Source: an uncultured bacterium
GTDB taxonomy: Bacteria > Bacillota > Clostridia > Lachnospirales > Lachnospiraceae
Direction of reading: 5' to 3'
DNA: 64,000 nt
Assembly (NCBI GenBank): GCA_947381965.1
Contig: CANCXX010000007.1
Coordinates: 1-64,000, forward strand
The position numbers and the translations under genes are program-made. Of the stretch, positions 34,153 through 42,644 are shown piece by piece; positions within the stretch are counted from its first letter, which is position 1, and each line of letters opens with the position of its first letter. The notes below the pieces were generated by a model. The model had not been told where the DNA came from and did not search any database. It was given only the letters and a program-made list of their open reading frames with translations.

Positions 34153-35628
34153 ATGGAAAAAGAAAAAAGAATGCTGGCAGCAGATTTTGGCGCATCAGGC
34201 GGCAGAGTGATGGCTGGCTGTTATGATGGAAAGCAGATTCAAATCAGTCAGATCCACCGTTTTTCCAATGACCCTGTATGGCTTTTCGGAACCATGCACT
34301 GGGATTTCCTGCGCCTTTTGTTTGAACTAAAAAGCGGCATTAAAAAGGCATGTCTTTCAGAAAAAGCGGATAGTATTGGAGTGGATACCTGGGGGGTGGA
34401 TTTCGGGCTTTTGGATGGAGATGGCAGTCTGATGGAAAATCCGGTGCATTACCGGGACGAAAGAACGGCGGGAATCGTTGAAAAAGCATTGGAGAAGATA
34501 ACTGCCAGGGAACTATACGACATTACAGGCAACCAGATAATGGAGATTAACACAGCGTTTCAGCTTATGGCCCTGAAAGAAAAACGGCCGGAGCTGCTGG
34601 GAAGAGCAGCTAAGCTTCTTCTGATGCCGGATTTATTTAATTATTATCTTTCAGGTGCAGCATGCAGCGAGTACACCATGGCCTCCACCACCCAGCTCCT
34701 TAACGCTAAGACAAGGGAATGGTCGGCAGAGGTAATAGAAAAGTTGGAGCTGCCCGACGGGATTTTCCAGCCTATTGTGATGCCGGGAACAAAGCTGGGA
34801 AGTTTATGCAGTCATGTGTGCCGGGAGCTTTCTGTTCCTGCCTTTGAAGTAGTGGCTGTGGCAGGACACGATACCCAGTGTGCGTTAGCCGCTATTCCTG
34901 CCCGGCAGGAAGATTTTATTTTTGTAAGCTGCGGTACCTGGTCCCTGTTTGGCACAGAGCTGGATGGCCCCAATATGGGAGAAATGCCGGCAAAGTATAA
35001 TCTGACCAATGAAGGGGGATTTGGTGGGAAAATTTCATTCCTTAAAAATATTGTGGGATTGTGGCTTTTACAGGAAAGCAGAAGGCAGTGGAGCAGAGAA
35101 GGAATGGAGTACGATTTCGGACAGCTGGAAGAGATGGCCTGGAAGGAAGAAGGAAAAAGGAGCTTTGTGGATCCGGATGATGCGTTATTTATGCCTGCTG
35201 GGGACATTCCGGGGCGAATTAGGGAATACTGCGAGAAAAGCGGGCAGCCTGTTCCTCAGACCATTGCCCAGACGGTGCGCTGCATTAATGAAAGTCTTGC
35301 GCTTAAGTACCGGAAAACGCTGGAGGAGATTAAAGCCTGTACCGGAAAAGAATATGGTATGATATATATGGCAGGAGGTGGAACCCAGAGCCGGCTTTTA
35401 TGTCAGCTTGTGGCCAATGTCTGTGGGATTCCTGTTTATGCAGGCCCTGTGGAAGCCACTGTGTATGGGAATCTGCTGATACAGCTTTCGGCAGCAGGAG
35501 AAGTAAATGGCCTGTCCCAGATGCGGGATTTGGTTGCGGCATCTGAAAAAATTACCTTGTATGAGCCGGAAGAGGCGGAGGTCTGGAACGAAATTTATGG
35601 ACGTTACCAGACAGAAATTCTGGCATAA
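34153..35628 (+). CDS. Rhamnulokinase-type FGGY kinase, probable L-fuculokinase
   Basis: A 491-residue FGGY-family kinase: ADFGASGGRVMAG (phosphate 1), DTWGVDFGLLD, YRDERTAGI, AGHDTQCALAAIP, FVSCGTWSLFG and MAGGGTQSRLLCQLVANVCG (adenosine motif). Sequence type is RhaB-like, but position between the isomerase and aldolase of the fucose pathway argues that the physiological substrate is L-fuculose. ATG 34153 has GAGG (34141-34144) 8 bp upstream. Confidence 0.88.
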   Translation: MEKEKRMLAADFGASGGRVMAGCYDGKQIQISQIHRFSNDPVWLFGTMHWDFLRLLFELKSGIKKACLSEKADSIGVDTWGVDFGLLDGDGSLMENPVHYRDERTAGIVEKALEKITARELYDITGNQIMEINTAFQLMALKEKRPELLGRAAKLLLMPDLFNYYLSGAACSEYTMASTTQLLNAKTREWSAEVIEKLELPDGIFQPIVMPGTKLGSLCSHVCRELSVPAFEVVAVAGHDTQCALAAIPARQEDFIFVSCGTWSLFGTELDGPNMGEMPAKYNLTNEGGFGGKISFLKNIVGLWLLQESRRQWSREGMEYDFGQLEEMAWKEEGKRSFVDPDDALFMPAGDIPGRIREYCEKSGQPVPQTIAQTVRCINESLALKYRKTLEEIKACTGKEYGMIYMAGGGTQSRLLCQLVANVCGIPVYAGPVEATVYGNLLIQLSAAGEVNGLSQMRDLVAASEKITLYEPEEAEVWNEIYGRYQTEILA

Positions 35629-35722
35629 ATTACGGAACTGAAAATACAGTAACCGCCCTGAAATGCGTTCATGTTATTTGCAGGCGCTGGAAGGAGGTTA
35701 CGGAACTGGATTGGAGAGAATA

Positions 35723-36412
35723 ATGGAATTAAGTTATATGCCTCTGCGGGAGCAGATTTGTGATATTTGCCATAAAATGTGGCAGCTGGGCTGGGTGGCA
35801 GCCAATGACGGGAATGTATCCGCATTACTGGATGACGGTACATTTCTTACCACACCTACAGGAATCAGTAAAAGCTTTATTACACCGGAAAAGCTGGTAC
35901 ATATTGATAAGGATGCCAACATTCTGGAAGCAGGGGAAGGGTACCGTCCTTCTTCGGAGATTAAAATGCACCTCCGCTGTTACGCAGAAAGGGAAGATGT
36001 GGGGGCAGTACTGCATGCACATCCGCCGGTGGCAACAGGTTATGCTGTGGCGAACAAGCCCCTGGATGATTACTCTATGATAGAGACAGTTTTGACGCTG
36101 GGATCTATCCCGGTAACGCCTTATGGCACACCTTCCACTTATGAGGTGCCGGATGCCATAGCGCCTTATTTAGGGGAACACGACGCTGTTTTGCTGCAAA
36201 ACCATGGGGCGCTTACAGTAGGAAGCGATGTGCTCACCGCTTATTACAGGATGGAGACATTGGAGCTGTTTGCCAAAATATCCCTGAATGCCCATCTGCT
36301 TGGCGGGGCCCAGGATATTTCACGGGAAAACATTGACCGTCTGATATCCATGAGAAAGAATTATGGCGTTACCGGGCGGCATCCCGGCTACAAAAAGTAT
36401 GATAAAAAATAG
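35723..36412 (+). CDS. fucA: L-fuculose-phosphate aldolase (class II aldolase/adducin family)
   Basis: A 229-residue zinc aldolase: NDGNVSALLDDGTFLTTPTGISK, catalytic Glu in RPSSEIKMHL, Zn ligands HAHPP (two His) and a third His in LLQNHGALTVG. It splits L-fuculose-1-phosphate to dihydroxyacetone phosphate and L-lactaldehyde, completing the pathway started by FucI. No aldehyde reductase or shell-protein genes follow. ATG 35723 with GGAGAG upstream. Confidence 0.9.
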   Translation: MELSYMPLREQICDICHKMWQLGWVAANDGNVSALLDDGTFLTTPTGISKSFITPEKLVHIDKDANILEAGEGYRPSSEIKMHLRCYAEREDVGAVLHAHPPVATGYAVANKPLDDYSMIETVLTLGSIPVTPYGTPSTYEVPDAIAPYLGEHDAVLLQNHGALTVGSDVLTAYYRMETLELFAKISLNAHLLGGAQDISRENIDRLISMRKNYGVTGRHPGYKKYDKK

Positions 36413-36461
36413 TAGAAAAGTCTGCTAACCACACCGCAAAAAATGAATACCAGAAACGCCG

Positions 36462-36496
36462 CAAAGCCGCATAAACACTATGTTTATGCGACTTTG
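36462..36496 (+). terminator. Hairpin after the fucose operon
   Basis: 36462-36477 pairs with 36481-36496 around CTA with one mismatch in 16. No T-run follows, so termination may be partial. Confidence 0.5.
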
Positions 36497-36671
36497 CCCG
36501 TTCCTGTGGCAGCAGTATAAAAATCTGTTTTGCTGCTCATTTGCCGCCCTAGAGCGTGTTTGAAAAATGCTCTAGCAACTTTTGAAAATGCACTCAACGC
36601 AATCTTGTGCTCGCATTTCAAATGCGACCTGTTTTTCCATTTCAAATCGGGAAACTGCTGCACCATAACAA

Positions 36672-36747
36672 TATAATATGCTTGACCGGGAAGCTGGTAG
36701 GGCGTGCGACCATTCCGTTCCGAGTTCTGCGGAAAGGAGTGGTGCTT
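36672..36747 (+). promoter_or_regulatory. Promoter -10 and leader of the toxin gene
   Basis: TATAAT at 36672-36677 without a clear -35, then a leader of about 65 nt ending in GGAAAGGAG (36731-36739) before the start codon. Long structured leaders are usual for type I toxins. Confidence 0.4.
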
Positions 36748-36828
36748 ATGACTACATACGAGGAATTAATGGTTATACTGACAATCGGTCTTTTGATTGT
36801 TGCGATTCTGAATCTGAAAAATAAGTAA
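36748..36828 (+). CDS. Holin-like type I toxin peptide
   Basis: A 26-residue peptide, one hydrophobic helix with a charged tail: MTTYEELMVILTIGLLI then VAILNLKNK. This is the pattern of the Firmicutes putative holin-like toxins (TxpA/Hol-Tox type) that insert in the membrane. A strong ribosome site (GGAAAGGAG, 8 bp) precedes it. A perfect consensus promoter on the other strand just downstream would make an antisense RNA overlapping its 3' end, as in txpA/ratA. Confidence 0.75.
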   Translation: MTTYEELMVILTIGLLIVAILNLKNK

Positions 36829-36921
36829 GCCGCCCTGCTCTCTGGTAAAGAATAGGCGGCTCACATAGGGTTATAATTCGCCAGGACGGATAGGCCCAAT
36901 CTATCTTCCGGCTGTCCTGTT
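36815..36921 (-). ncRNA. Putative antisense antitoxin RNA
   Basis: On the minus strand TTGAAA (36956-36951), 17 bp, TATAAT (36933-36928) is a strong promoter that would start near 36921. The hairpin AGCCGCC/GGCGGCT (36828-36834 with 36855-36861) is followed on this strand by a TACTTATTTTTC tail, so the RNA would end inside the 3' end of the toxin gene. The ratA-like role is inferred. Confidence 0.6.
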
Positions 36922-36961
36922 AAGTATATTATATGCCATATGCACGGATTTTTCAATTATA

Positions 36962-37587
36962 ATTTGAAAACCGCCTCCTTCGTTGATATGGGGGCATTTA
37001 TACCGGCGCATGTCCGTCTGTGGGAGATTAAAATATCCCATACCTTATTTAATTTGGAGAAAAAAGGGGGATTTTAGTTCAGATAAACTAACGAATAACA
37101 AATCAGAAAATGGCGTAAAATAAGGCTTTTTCTAATATGGACGGTTTAGTGAATCCAGGTAATATTAAATAGACTTTATACCTTGGCTATGATATATTTT
37201 TCATGTAGGAAGGTATGCAAGCATGGATAATTAAAATGATGGCTTTTTTTATTTTTTGTATACAAATCAAGACATTAACAATAAGATAGGCTTTTGTAAG
37301 CTCTGCCTATACCCGGTCTACGGTATAAGACTGGGGATTTATGGAAATAATGCAAATCTCAGTGAAATAAGGCTGGAACAGTTTGTGATACATGACAGGC
37401 TGTTCCAGCTTTAGTGTTTACAGGCGCTAGGTGAGGCATTTTCCACAAAGTGCTGTAAACCGTTTGCAAAGAAAGGAGGCCCATAAAGAGTTATCTGGAA
37501 TAAAATTAACTTTACTTGTAAAATGTGGCATAGTATAATTTTTAACAGTACAGGATAAAAGCTAAAAGCTAAAGGCAGGTTGGGATA
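36962..37587. other. Gene-free intergenic stretch
   Basis: No coding region is supported. Hairpins seen: TATACC/GGTATA near 37307-37326, a stronger one GCTGGAACAG (37372-37381) / CTGTTCCAGC (37400-37409) followed by TTTAG, and an inverted repeat GTTTACAG/CTGTAAAC at about 37416-37459. The AAAGGAGG at 37470-37477 has no start codon close behind it. Confidence 0.5.
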
Positions 37588-38169
37588 ATGTTTTTTAAGA
37601 AGAGTCAGGAAGAGTTTTTTCATAAGCTGGAAGAAAAGATGCAGTCAGCCCTTCGGAGTTTTTCGGCGGAAAATAAGCAAATGAAAGAGCAGTTGGAGGA
37701 AATGGGTGAGAGAATAGATCGGCTTCAGTCTGCCCTTCATAAGCAGGATATGGCAGTTGGGGATTTGCTGGATGAGTGGAGCGAGAGCAAAGACAGGGAA
37801 GAAGATGTTAAAAAGCTTATCAGGGAAAAAGAGACAGAAGAGAAACGGTTTTTGGATCTGTTTGAGTCGTATCAGGAACAGTTTTGGAACCTGAAAAGAT
37901 TTGCAGATCAAAAAGACGATGTCTGGGCTTCACAGATAACGCTGATGGAAAAGAACCTGAAGCAATATCAGAATCAATGCGGAATCAGTATGATTGAAGA
38001 ATGTGGGATAAAGGTGGATTACGATCTGCATGAGGTAATTGAAGTGACAGAGACTTCCCAGGCGGAGATGGATAAGGTGATTGCCGATATCTTCCGGTGT
38101 GGATATTTTTATAAAGGCAGAGTAAAAAAGAAAGCGCAGGTAATGGCATACCACTTTACAGGTGTTTAA
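37588..38169 (+). CDS. GrpE-like nucleotide exchange factor (divergent)
   Basis: A 193-residue protein: N-terminal coiled coil (about residues 15-65 and 75-120), then a C-terminal beta domain DYDLHEVIEVTETSQAEMDKVIADIFRCGYFYKGRVKKKAQVMAYH. The HEVIEV...GYFYKGRVKKKAQV pattern matches the GrpE beta-wing (HEAV...GYxLNGRVLRPAxV). It precedes Hsp70 and J-protein genes, which supports a GrpE role for a second, dedicated Hsp70 system. Its stop codon lies within the target duplication of MITE copy 2. Confidence 0.75.
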   Translation: MFFKKSQEEFFHKLEEKMQSALRSFSAENKQMKEQLEEMGERIDRLQSALHKQDMAVGDLLDEWSESKDREEDVKKLIREKETEEKRFLDLFESYQEQFWNLKRFADQKDDVWASQITLMEKNLKQYQNQCGISMIEECGIKVDYDLHEVIEVTETSQAEMDKVIADIFRCGYFYKGRVKKKAQVMAYHFTGV

Positions 38170-38176
38170 AAACAAA
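38166..38176. repeat. Target-site duplication, left copy (MITE copy 2)
   Basis: TTAAAAACAAA abuts the MITE and is repeated at 38392-38402. It includes the stop codon of the GrpE-like gene. Confidence 0.85.
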
Positions 38177-38391
38177 TAGGTAATTGCGAAACTCGAAGTT
38201 GTGGGAACATTCTGACAATATATTCCACTCAAATCCTGTTGCACCAGGTATTCCATTAAGCCCAGCAGGACAGAAGACAGTCGGGTAGCGTCCCTCCTGT
38301 CTTCTATGGTCTTGATTTCATGGTGCATAAGGCTTTTCGCAGAATATATTGTCAGAATATTCAGCAAGTTTACAAGTTTCGCAATTACCTA
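38177..38391. mobile_element. 215-bp MITE, copy 2
   Basis: Same length, ends and fold as the element at 6139-6353, about 94% identical by hand count. It is flanked by an 11-bp target duplication and inserted between the GrpE-like and Hsp70-like genes. The differences between copies mostly change amino acids in the small open frame read on the minus strand, so that frame is not a conserved protein. Confidence 0.85.
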
Positions 38392-38402
38392 TTAAAAACA
38401 AA
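38392..38402. repeat. Target-site duplication, right copy (MITE copy 2)
   Basis: TTAAAAACAAA, identical to 38166-38176. Confidence 0.85.
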
Positions 38403-38436
38403 AGACAAAAGGAGAAAAGCTTTTTGCGGGGAAAAA

Positions 38437-40137
38437 ATGAGTACAATTATTGGAATTGATTTGGGAACATCTACAACAGAAGCGGCGGTTATCAGGGAAG
38501 GAAAGCCTGTGATGATTGTGAATCTAGACAATGAGGTTATTATACCATCTGCTGTAGGGATTGATGACAGAGGAAACTGGGTGGTGGGAGAAAGAGCCCG
38601 CGCACAGTTTTTGCTATCCCCTGAGAATACGGCCATAGAGGTGAAACGGAAGATTGGCACCGGTGAAAAAATTATGCTGGGAAAGCAAAGCTATACGCCA
38701 GTGGCTTTATCTGCAAAGCTTTTGGAATATGTGAAGACTTATGTGTCGGAAAGCCTGGACGAGGAGATTACCCGTGCAGTTATTTCTGTACCTGCTTATT
38801 TTGATGACATTCAAAGACAGGAAACCGTAAAGGCGGGGATGACGGCAGGACTGCAGGTAGAGAGAATTATAAATGAACCCACAGCGGCGGCCTTAAGCTA
38901 TGGTTTGGAGCATATGGAAGAAGAAAGCCATATACTGGTCTATGATCTTGGAGGCGGCACTTTTGATGTAACACTTCTGGAAATGTTTGACGGAGTGCTG
39001 GAGGTAAAAGCCAGCGGCGGCGATAACAAGCTTGGCGGCAGGGATTTTGATGAAAAACTGATGGAATGGCTTGCCGGACGTTTTATGGAAAAGCATGGAG
39101 TGGAACTGCGGAAAAATCCCTATGCCATGGTTAAACTGAAGGAGGAAGCAGAGCGGTGCAAAAAGGCTTTAAGCACCCAGGACTCGTATCACGTGCTTGT
39201 GCCCATGATTGTGGAAAAAGGCGGGCAGCCCCTGGCGCTGGATGAACTGGTGACGCGAAAACAATTTGAAGAGATGACGCAGGAGTTAATAGAAAGAACC
39301 CATCAGCCGATTGATATTGTACTGGCGGACAGTGGAATTCTCCCGGCGGAAATTGACAGAATTATTTTGGTAGGAGGCTCCACCCGGATGCCGCTTGTAG
39401 CTGAGGATATCAAAAATTATCTGAATATGGATCCCTCAAAGGCGGTTAATCCGGATTATGCCGTTGCTCAGGGGGCGGCAATACAGGCAGGAATCATTCA
39501 GGGCAGTATTCGGCAGGAAGAAAGTCTGGTTATGACAGATGTAAATCCCTATACTTTGGGTATTCGCGCAAGAGATGCGATGACAGATGACAGAATGAGC
39601 GTTGTTATTCCAAGAAATGTAACGATTCCAACCACACGCAGCCACATTTATTATACCAGCGGAGATTACCAGACCATGGCAAATATTGAAGTTTATCAGG
39701 GGGAAAGCGCAATCGCCAGCAGCAATCATTTTCTTGGCGATTTTGTGGTGCATGGGATTCCTGCCAAAAAAGCGGGAAAAGAAAAAATCAATGTACAGTT
39801 TTCCTATAATGTGAACGGGATGCTTGAGGTACGGGCTTCTATATTAAGCACTGGCGCGGAAGCTTCTATTGAAATTAATATGATGGATGAAAAGAAAGAC
39901 GAAAGAATAGATGTAAGCGGATGGAAAGACTCTTCATTGGCAAAACAGTTTCGTACAGCTATCCGCCGGGCGGAGCGTGTTTTGAAGAATACTGAAGTGC
40001 AGGCGGATCACTTTTTGGAAACAGCGCTGGAGGAGAGATTGTATTTTTTGAAGAAGGCGCTGGTAACAGAGGATTTGGATGCGGCGGAGGAAGCGGAAGA
40101 AGAGCTGATAGATATGTTGGACATGCTGAATGATTAG
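38437..40137 (+). CDS. Hsp70 family protein (divergent DnaK paralogue)
   Basis: A 566-residue Hsp70. The ATPase domain is intact: IIGIDLGTSTTEAAVI, AVISVPAYFDDIQRQ, RIINEPTAAALSYGL, LVYDLGGGTFDVTLLE and ILVGGSTRMPLV. The substrate-binding part is shorter than in DnaK and the helical lid is truncated (ends EEELIDMLDMLND with no EEVD-like or disordered tail). A paralogue serving the adjacent GrpE-like and J-like proteins is inferred. ATG 38437 has CGGGGA about 4-6 bp upstream; the frame is open back into the MITE but that part is element sequence. Confidence 0.88.
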   Translation: MSTIIGIDLGTSTTEAAVIREGKPVMIVNLDNEVIIPSAVGIDDRGNWVVGERARAQFLLSPENTAIEVKRKIGTGEKIMLGKQSYTPVALSAKLLEYVKTYVSESLDEEITRAVISVPAYFDDIQRQETVKAGMTAGLQVERIINEPTAAALSYGLEHMEEESHILVYDLGGGTFDVTLLEMFDGVLEVKASGGDNKLGGRDFDEKLMEWLAGRFMEKHGVELRKNPYAMVKLKEEAERCKKALSTQDSYHVLVPMIVEKGGQPLALDELVTRKQFEEMTQELIERTHQPIDIVLADSGILPAEIDRIILVGGSTRMPLVAEDIKNYLNMDPSKAVNPDYAVAQGAAIQAGIIQGSIRQEESLVMTDVNPYTLGIRARDAMTDDRMSVVIPRNVTIPTTRSHIYYTSGDYQTMANIEVYQGESAIASSNHFLGDFVVHGIPAKKAGKEKINVQFSYNVNGMLEVRASILSTGAEASIEINMMDEKKDERIDVSGWKDSSLAKQFRTAIRRAERVLKNTEVQADHFLETALEERLYFLKKALVTEDLDAAEEAEEELIDMLDMLND

Positions 40138-40169
40138 TATACGCAAGTTAAAGGATAAAGGGAGGCATT

Positions 40170-41564
40170 ATGAATGGGTATTATGAGATATTGGGGTTAC
40201 AGCCTGGCGCATCCCAGCTGGAAATAAAAAAAGCATATTTTAAGCTGGTCAGACAGTATTCCCCGGAATCAGACCCGGAACAGTTCCAGAAAATCCGTGA
40301 AGCATATGAACAGCTGAAAAATATTCAAAATGCACCGGAAGGGCCCACTTTTTCTGCGCTGGAAGAACCTTTTGCAGAGAAAATGTTAAAACAGGTTGAA
40401 AAGCTTTTCAGAGAGGGAAATTTTGAACTGTGCAGGGATACCTGTCAGGAAGCCTGTCGCTTGTTCCCGGAAAGCCTGCAGTTTATATACTATTTGGTTC
40501 TGACTCAAAGAAAATGCGGAAATACCGGAAAAGCGGTCAAAAATGCGGAGCTGCTTGTAAAGAAAGAGCCGGGAAATAAATGGTTTCAAAAAGAGCTTGC
40601 TGTTTCTTACATGGAACGTGGTTTTACACAAAAGGCTTATCTAGCCTGTGAGAGGGCGTTTGAGCTAGGCTGTCAGGATGTGGATTTTATATTGATGTAT
40701 GCGACGGAATGCAGTAGTTACGGTCGGTATGATAAAGGGGCGGAACTTTTGCTTACCATTATCCGGCAGGAGAAAAGATGGTCCAGAGAGGATATACCGG
40801 AGCTTGTACAGGCATATTTGGGTCTGGTAAAAATGAATTATTTCGGAACGGTTAATTATTTTCCGGAAATTCTGGAAAGGCTGCACAGTCTTCTGGAACA
40901 ATATGGTACTTTTATGGCCGAATATCTTTTAGAGCTTTCCACAATGCTTTCCCGTGTGGGATCGAATCTGGCGGAAAAAAGAGAAGAATGGCTGAAAGCA
41001 GAGCAAATTTTTGACCTTATGGAAAAATTATGCCGTACAGATTCGGAAAAGGATCATCTGAAAGATGCCAGAAAGGAATTTAACTGCCAGCGGTTTATAA
41101 ATGATAAACGGATAGGAAAAATCTTAAAAAGAGGTTATGAAGCCTGGAATGATTTAGCGGATATGGATCCGATGATACAGAAGTTTGCAATGACGGATAC
41201 CCAGCTTTGCATGATAGAGGAGCGGCTGGAAATTTTGGAACAGGCAGAGATTATCCGACAGGATTATCCGGAATTTTATGAGGCAATGCAGGACTTTTTT
41301 GAGAAGCTGAAGGTTGAAAAAAATCTGGTTTTCCTAAAAGAAAGTCTGCAGAAAATCTACCGTCGGATAGAGCCGGGCTTTAATGGCGGGTATTATTACA
41401 AGGAGTATCCGGAGGAAAAAAAGAAAGCAGAAGGAATTCGTATCAATGACGGTCATAGGGATGAACCGTATGTGCGGGAAACAAAGAAGATAGGACGCAA
41501 TGATCCATGTCCCTGTGGTTCAGGAAAAAAATATAAACATTGTTGTCTGAATAAGATAAAATAG
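40170..41564 (+). CDS. J-domain/TPR/SEC-C protein with degenerate HPD
   Basis: A 464-residue protein: an N-terminal J-like domain [46 protein letters not shown] in which the universal HPD is Ser31-Pro32-Glu33; a helical repeat (TPR-like) middle part (about residues 70-240); and a C-terminal SEC-C zinc motif [19 protein letters not shown]. Loss of His and Asp of HPD would impair stimulation of a standard Hsp70, so it may be matched to the divergent Hsp70 just upstream. GGGAGG precedes the ATG. Confidence 0.85.
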   Translation: MNGYYEILGLQPGASQLEIKKAYFKLVRQYSPESDPEQFQKIREAYEQLKNIQNAPEGPTFSALEEPFAEKMLKQVEKLFREGNFELCRDTCQEACRLFPESLQFIYYLVLTQRKCGNTGKAVKNAELLVKKEPGNKWFQKELAVSYMERGFTQKAYLACERAFELGCQDVDFILMYATECSSYGRYDKGAELLLTIIRQEKRWSREDIPELVQAYLGLVKMNYFGTVNYFPEILERLHSLLEQYGTFMAEYLLELSTMLSRVGSNLAEKREEWLKAEQIFDLMEKLCRTDSEKDHLKDARKEFNCQRFINDKRIGKILKRGYEAWNDLADMDPMIQKFAMTDTQLCMIEERLEILEQAEIIRQDYPEFYEAMQDFFEKLKVEKNLVFLKESLQKIYRRIEPGFNGGYYYKEYPEEKKKAEGIRINDGHRDEPYVRETKKIGRNDPCPCGSGKKYKHCCLNKIK

Positions 41565-41617
41565 AAGGCGGGGCCTGCAGGTTTATCACTGGGGATGAAG
41601 GATGGACAAAAAAGAAG

Positions 41618-42274
41618 ATGAGAAAGGGCAGGAAGGATATGGGAGAAATCAACCGTGAAGACATGCTGGAGCTGACCAGAAGGATGACCCTAAAGAGAAA
41701 CTGCTTTGACAGGATTGCCGGGGCGTATCTGGATAAAGATGGGTTTGTGGACGGAACTTTCAACAAACATTTCCAGAAATTATTGCCAAAAGACCAGAAA
41801 GCAAATCTTGAAATTGCAAAGACAGTCCCATTTTCAGAGACAAATGTGCAGCTCAAAGAGTATGAATTTGGAGAGAATGACAGAAAACAGGGAAGCATAT
41901 GGCAGCTGCTTATGGCACTGAAGGAATGTGGATTGAAAAATGATGCCATGCTGGATGTATTTTATGAGGCGTTTGGACAAAAATACAGGGCAAAGGGAGA
42001 GTATGCAGTCTATTTTTTTCACGGGAGCTATGACGTGCCGCTGAAAGCAGGCGATAAAGAAAGCCTCTGGGAGTCGGAGGAGGTTTACCAGTTTCTGGTT
42101 TGCACAGTCTGTCCGGTAAGCGGGGATTATGAACCCGGAAAGCCGGAATGCGGTTTTTTATTCCCGGCTTTTAAGGACAGAAGCAGTGATATACACCGGA
42201 TAGATGTTTTTTCGGCGGATGGTAATTTCCAGCAGGCAGGAGGGTTGTTGGAAGTCTTATTTTCCAATTCCTAA
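41618..42274 (+). CDS. DUF4317-type protein
   Basis: A 218-residue protein with DUF4317-like blocks: EDMLELTRRMTLKRNCFDRIAGAYLDKDGFVDGTFN, FSETNVQLKEYEF, SIWQLLMALKECGLKND and PECGFLFPAFKDRSSDI. The family is common in Lachnospiraceae and its function is unknown. The downstream Met in DMGEINREDM (41639) fits homologues but leaves only 2 bp to the ribosome-like GGAAGG, so 41618 is kept as an uncertain start. It follows the chaperone cassette by about 50 bp and ends in a strong terminator. Confidence 0.75.
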   Translation: MRKGRKDMGEINREDMLELTRRMTLKRNCFDRIAGAYLDKDGFVDGTFNKHFQKLLPKDQKANLEIAKTVPFSETNVQLKEYEFGENDRKQGSIWQLLMALKECGLKNDAMLDVFYEAFGQKYRAKGEYAVYFFHGSYDVPLKAGDKESLWESEEVYQFLVCTVCPVSGDYEPGKPECGFLFPAFKDRSSDIHRIDVFSADGNFQQAGGLLEVLFSNS

Positions 42275-42349
42275 AGGAATAAATACAACTTATAAGCTTA
42301 AATTATTTCTGTCAGCTTATGGAAAGTGACAAATATAAAATGAACAAAT

Positions 42350-42394
42350 AAGGTGCAAATCCTATTGAACTAATAGGGCTTGCACCTTTTTTTC
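42350..42394. terminator. Terminator next to the left inversion site
   Basis: AAGGTGCAA (42350-42358) pairs with TTGCACCTT (42380-42388), with an inner CCTATT/AATAGG stem, followed by TTTTTTCTT on the plus strand. On the minus strand the hairpin is followed by ATTTGTTCATTTT. It can stop both the DUF4317 transcript and the outward minus-strand promoter at 42487-42515. Confidence 0.85.
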
Positions 42395-42416
42395 TTAGAT
42401 TATTTCAATCTGCGAA
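42392..42416 (-). repeat. Left recombination site (inverted)
   Basis: A 25-bp site with arms TTCTTAGATT and AATCTGCGAA around ATTTC. Its reverse complement matches the right site (43803-43827) at 23 of 25 positions, including the whole asymmetric 5-bp spacer GAAAT. The two-arm plus short-spacer layout is that of tyrosine recombinase core sites. Confidence 0.85.
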
Positions 42417-42455
42417 TCGTAACACAGGCAGAAATCTGCACCTTTTATGGCAATA

Positions 42456-42482
42456 AAAACAGTAGCCAACGGCTAATCTGTT
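42456..42482 (-). terminator. Promoter-proximal hairpin and T-run on the minus strand
   Basis: On the minus strand AACAG-AT-TAGCC, loop GTT, GGCTA-CTGTT is followed by TTTATT. It begins at about the predicted start point of the minus-strand promoter, so transcripts may terminate within the first 35 nt unless something prevents it. On the plus strand no T-run follows. Confidence 0.55.
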
Positions 42483-42486
42483 TATC

Positions 42487-42515
42487 ATTATACTTTCGGT
42501 AATGTTATTTGTCAA
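42487..42515 (-). promoter_or_regulatory. Consensus sigma-A promoter inside the invertible segment
   Basis: On the minus strand TTGACA (42515-42510), 17-bp spacer, TATAAT (42492-42487): both hexamers are perfect. It now reads left, towards the terminator at 42350-42394. After inversion it would read right through the right-hand site into the sortase/LCP/surface protein operon. Confidence 0.85.
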
Positions 42516-42644
42516 CTAATTATAATTTATTAGGCAAATAAAGTAATTTTGCGACAATTTTTATTTAATATTGTCTGAAAGATAATTAAATTTCATGAAA
42601 TTAAATCATTGCGGGTCAAAAAAGTGGTCAGGAGGAAATGGAGA

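Noticed and set aside
36484..36666. 60-codon minus-strand frame before the toxin gene
   Set aside because: No good start signal and it overlaps the hairpin after the fucose operon; I could not support it as a gene.
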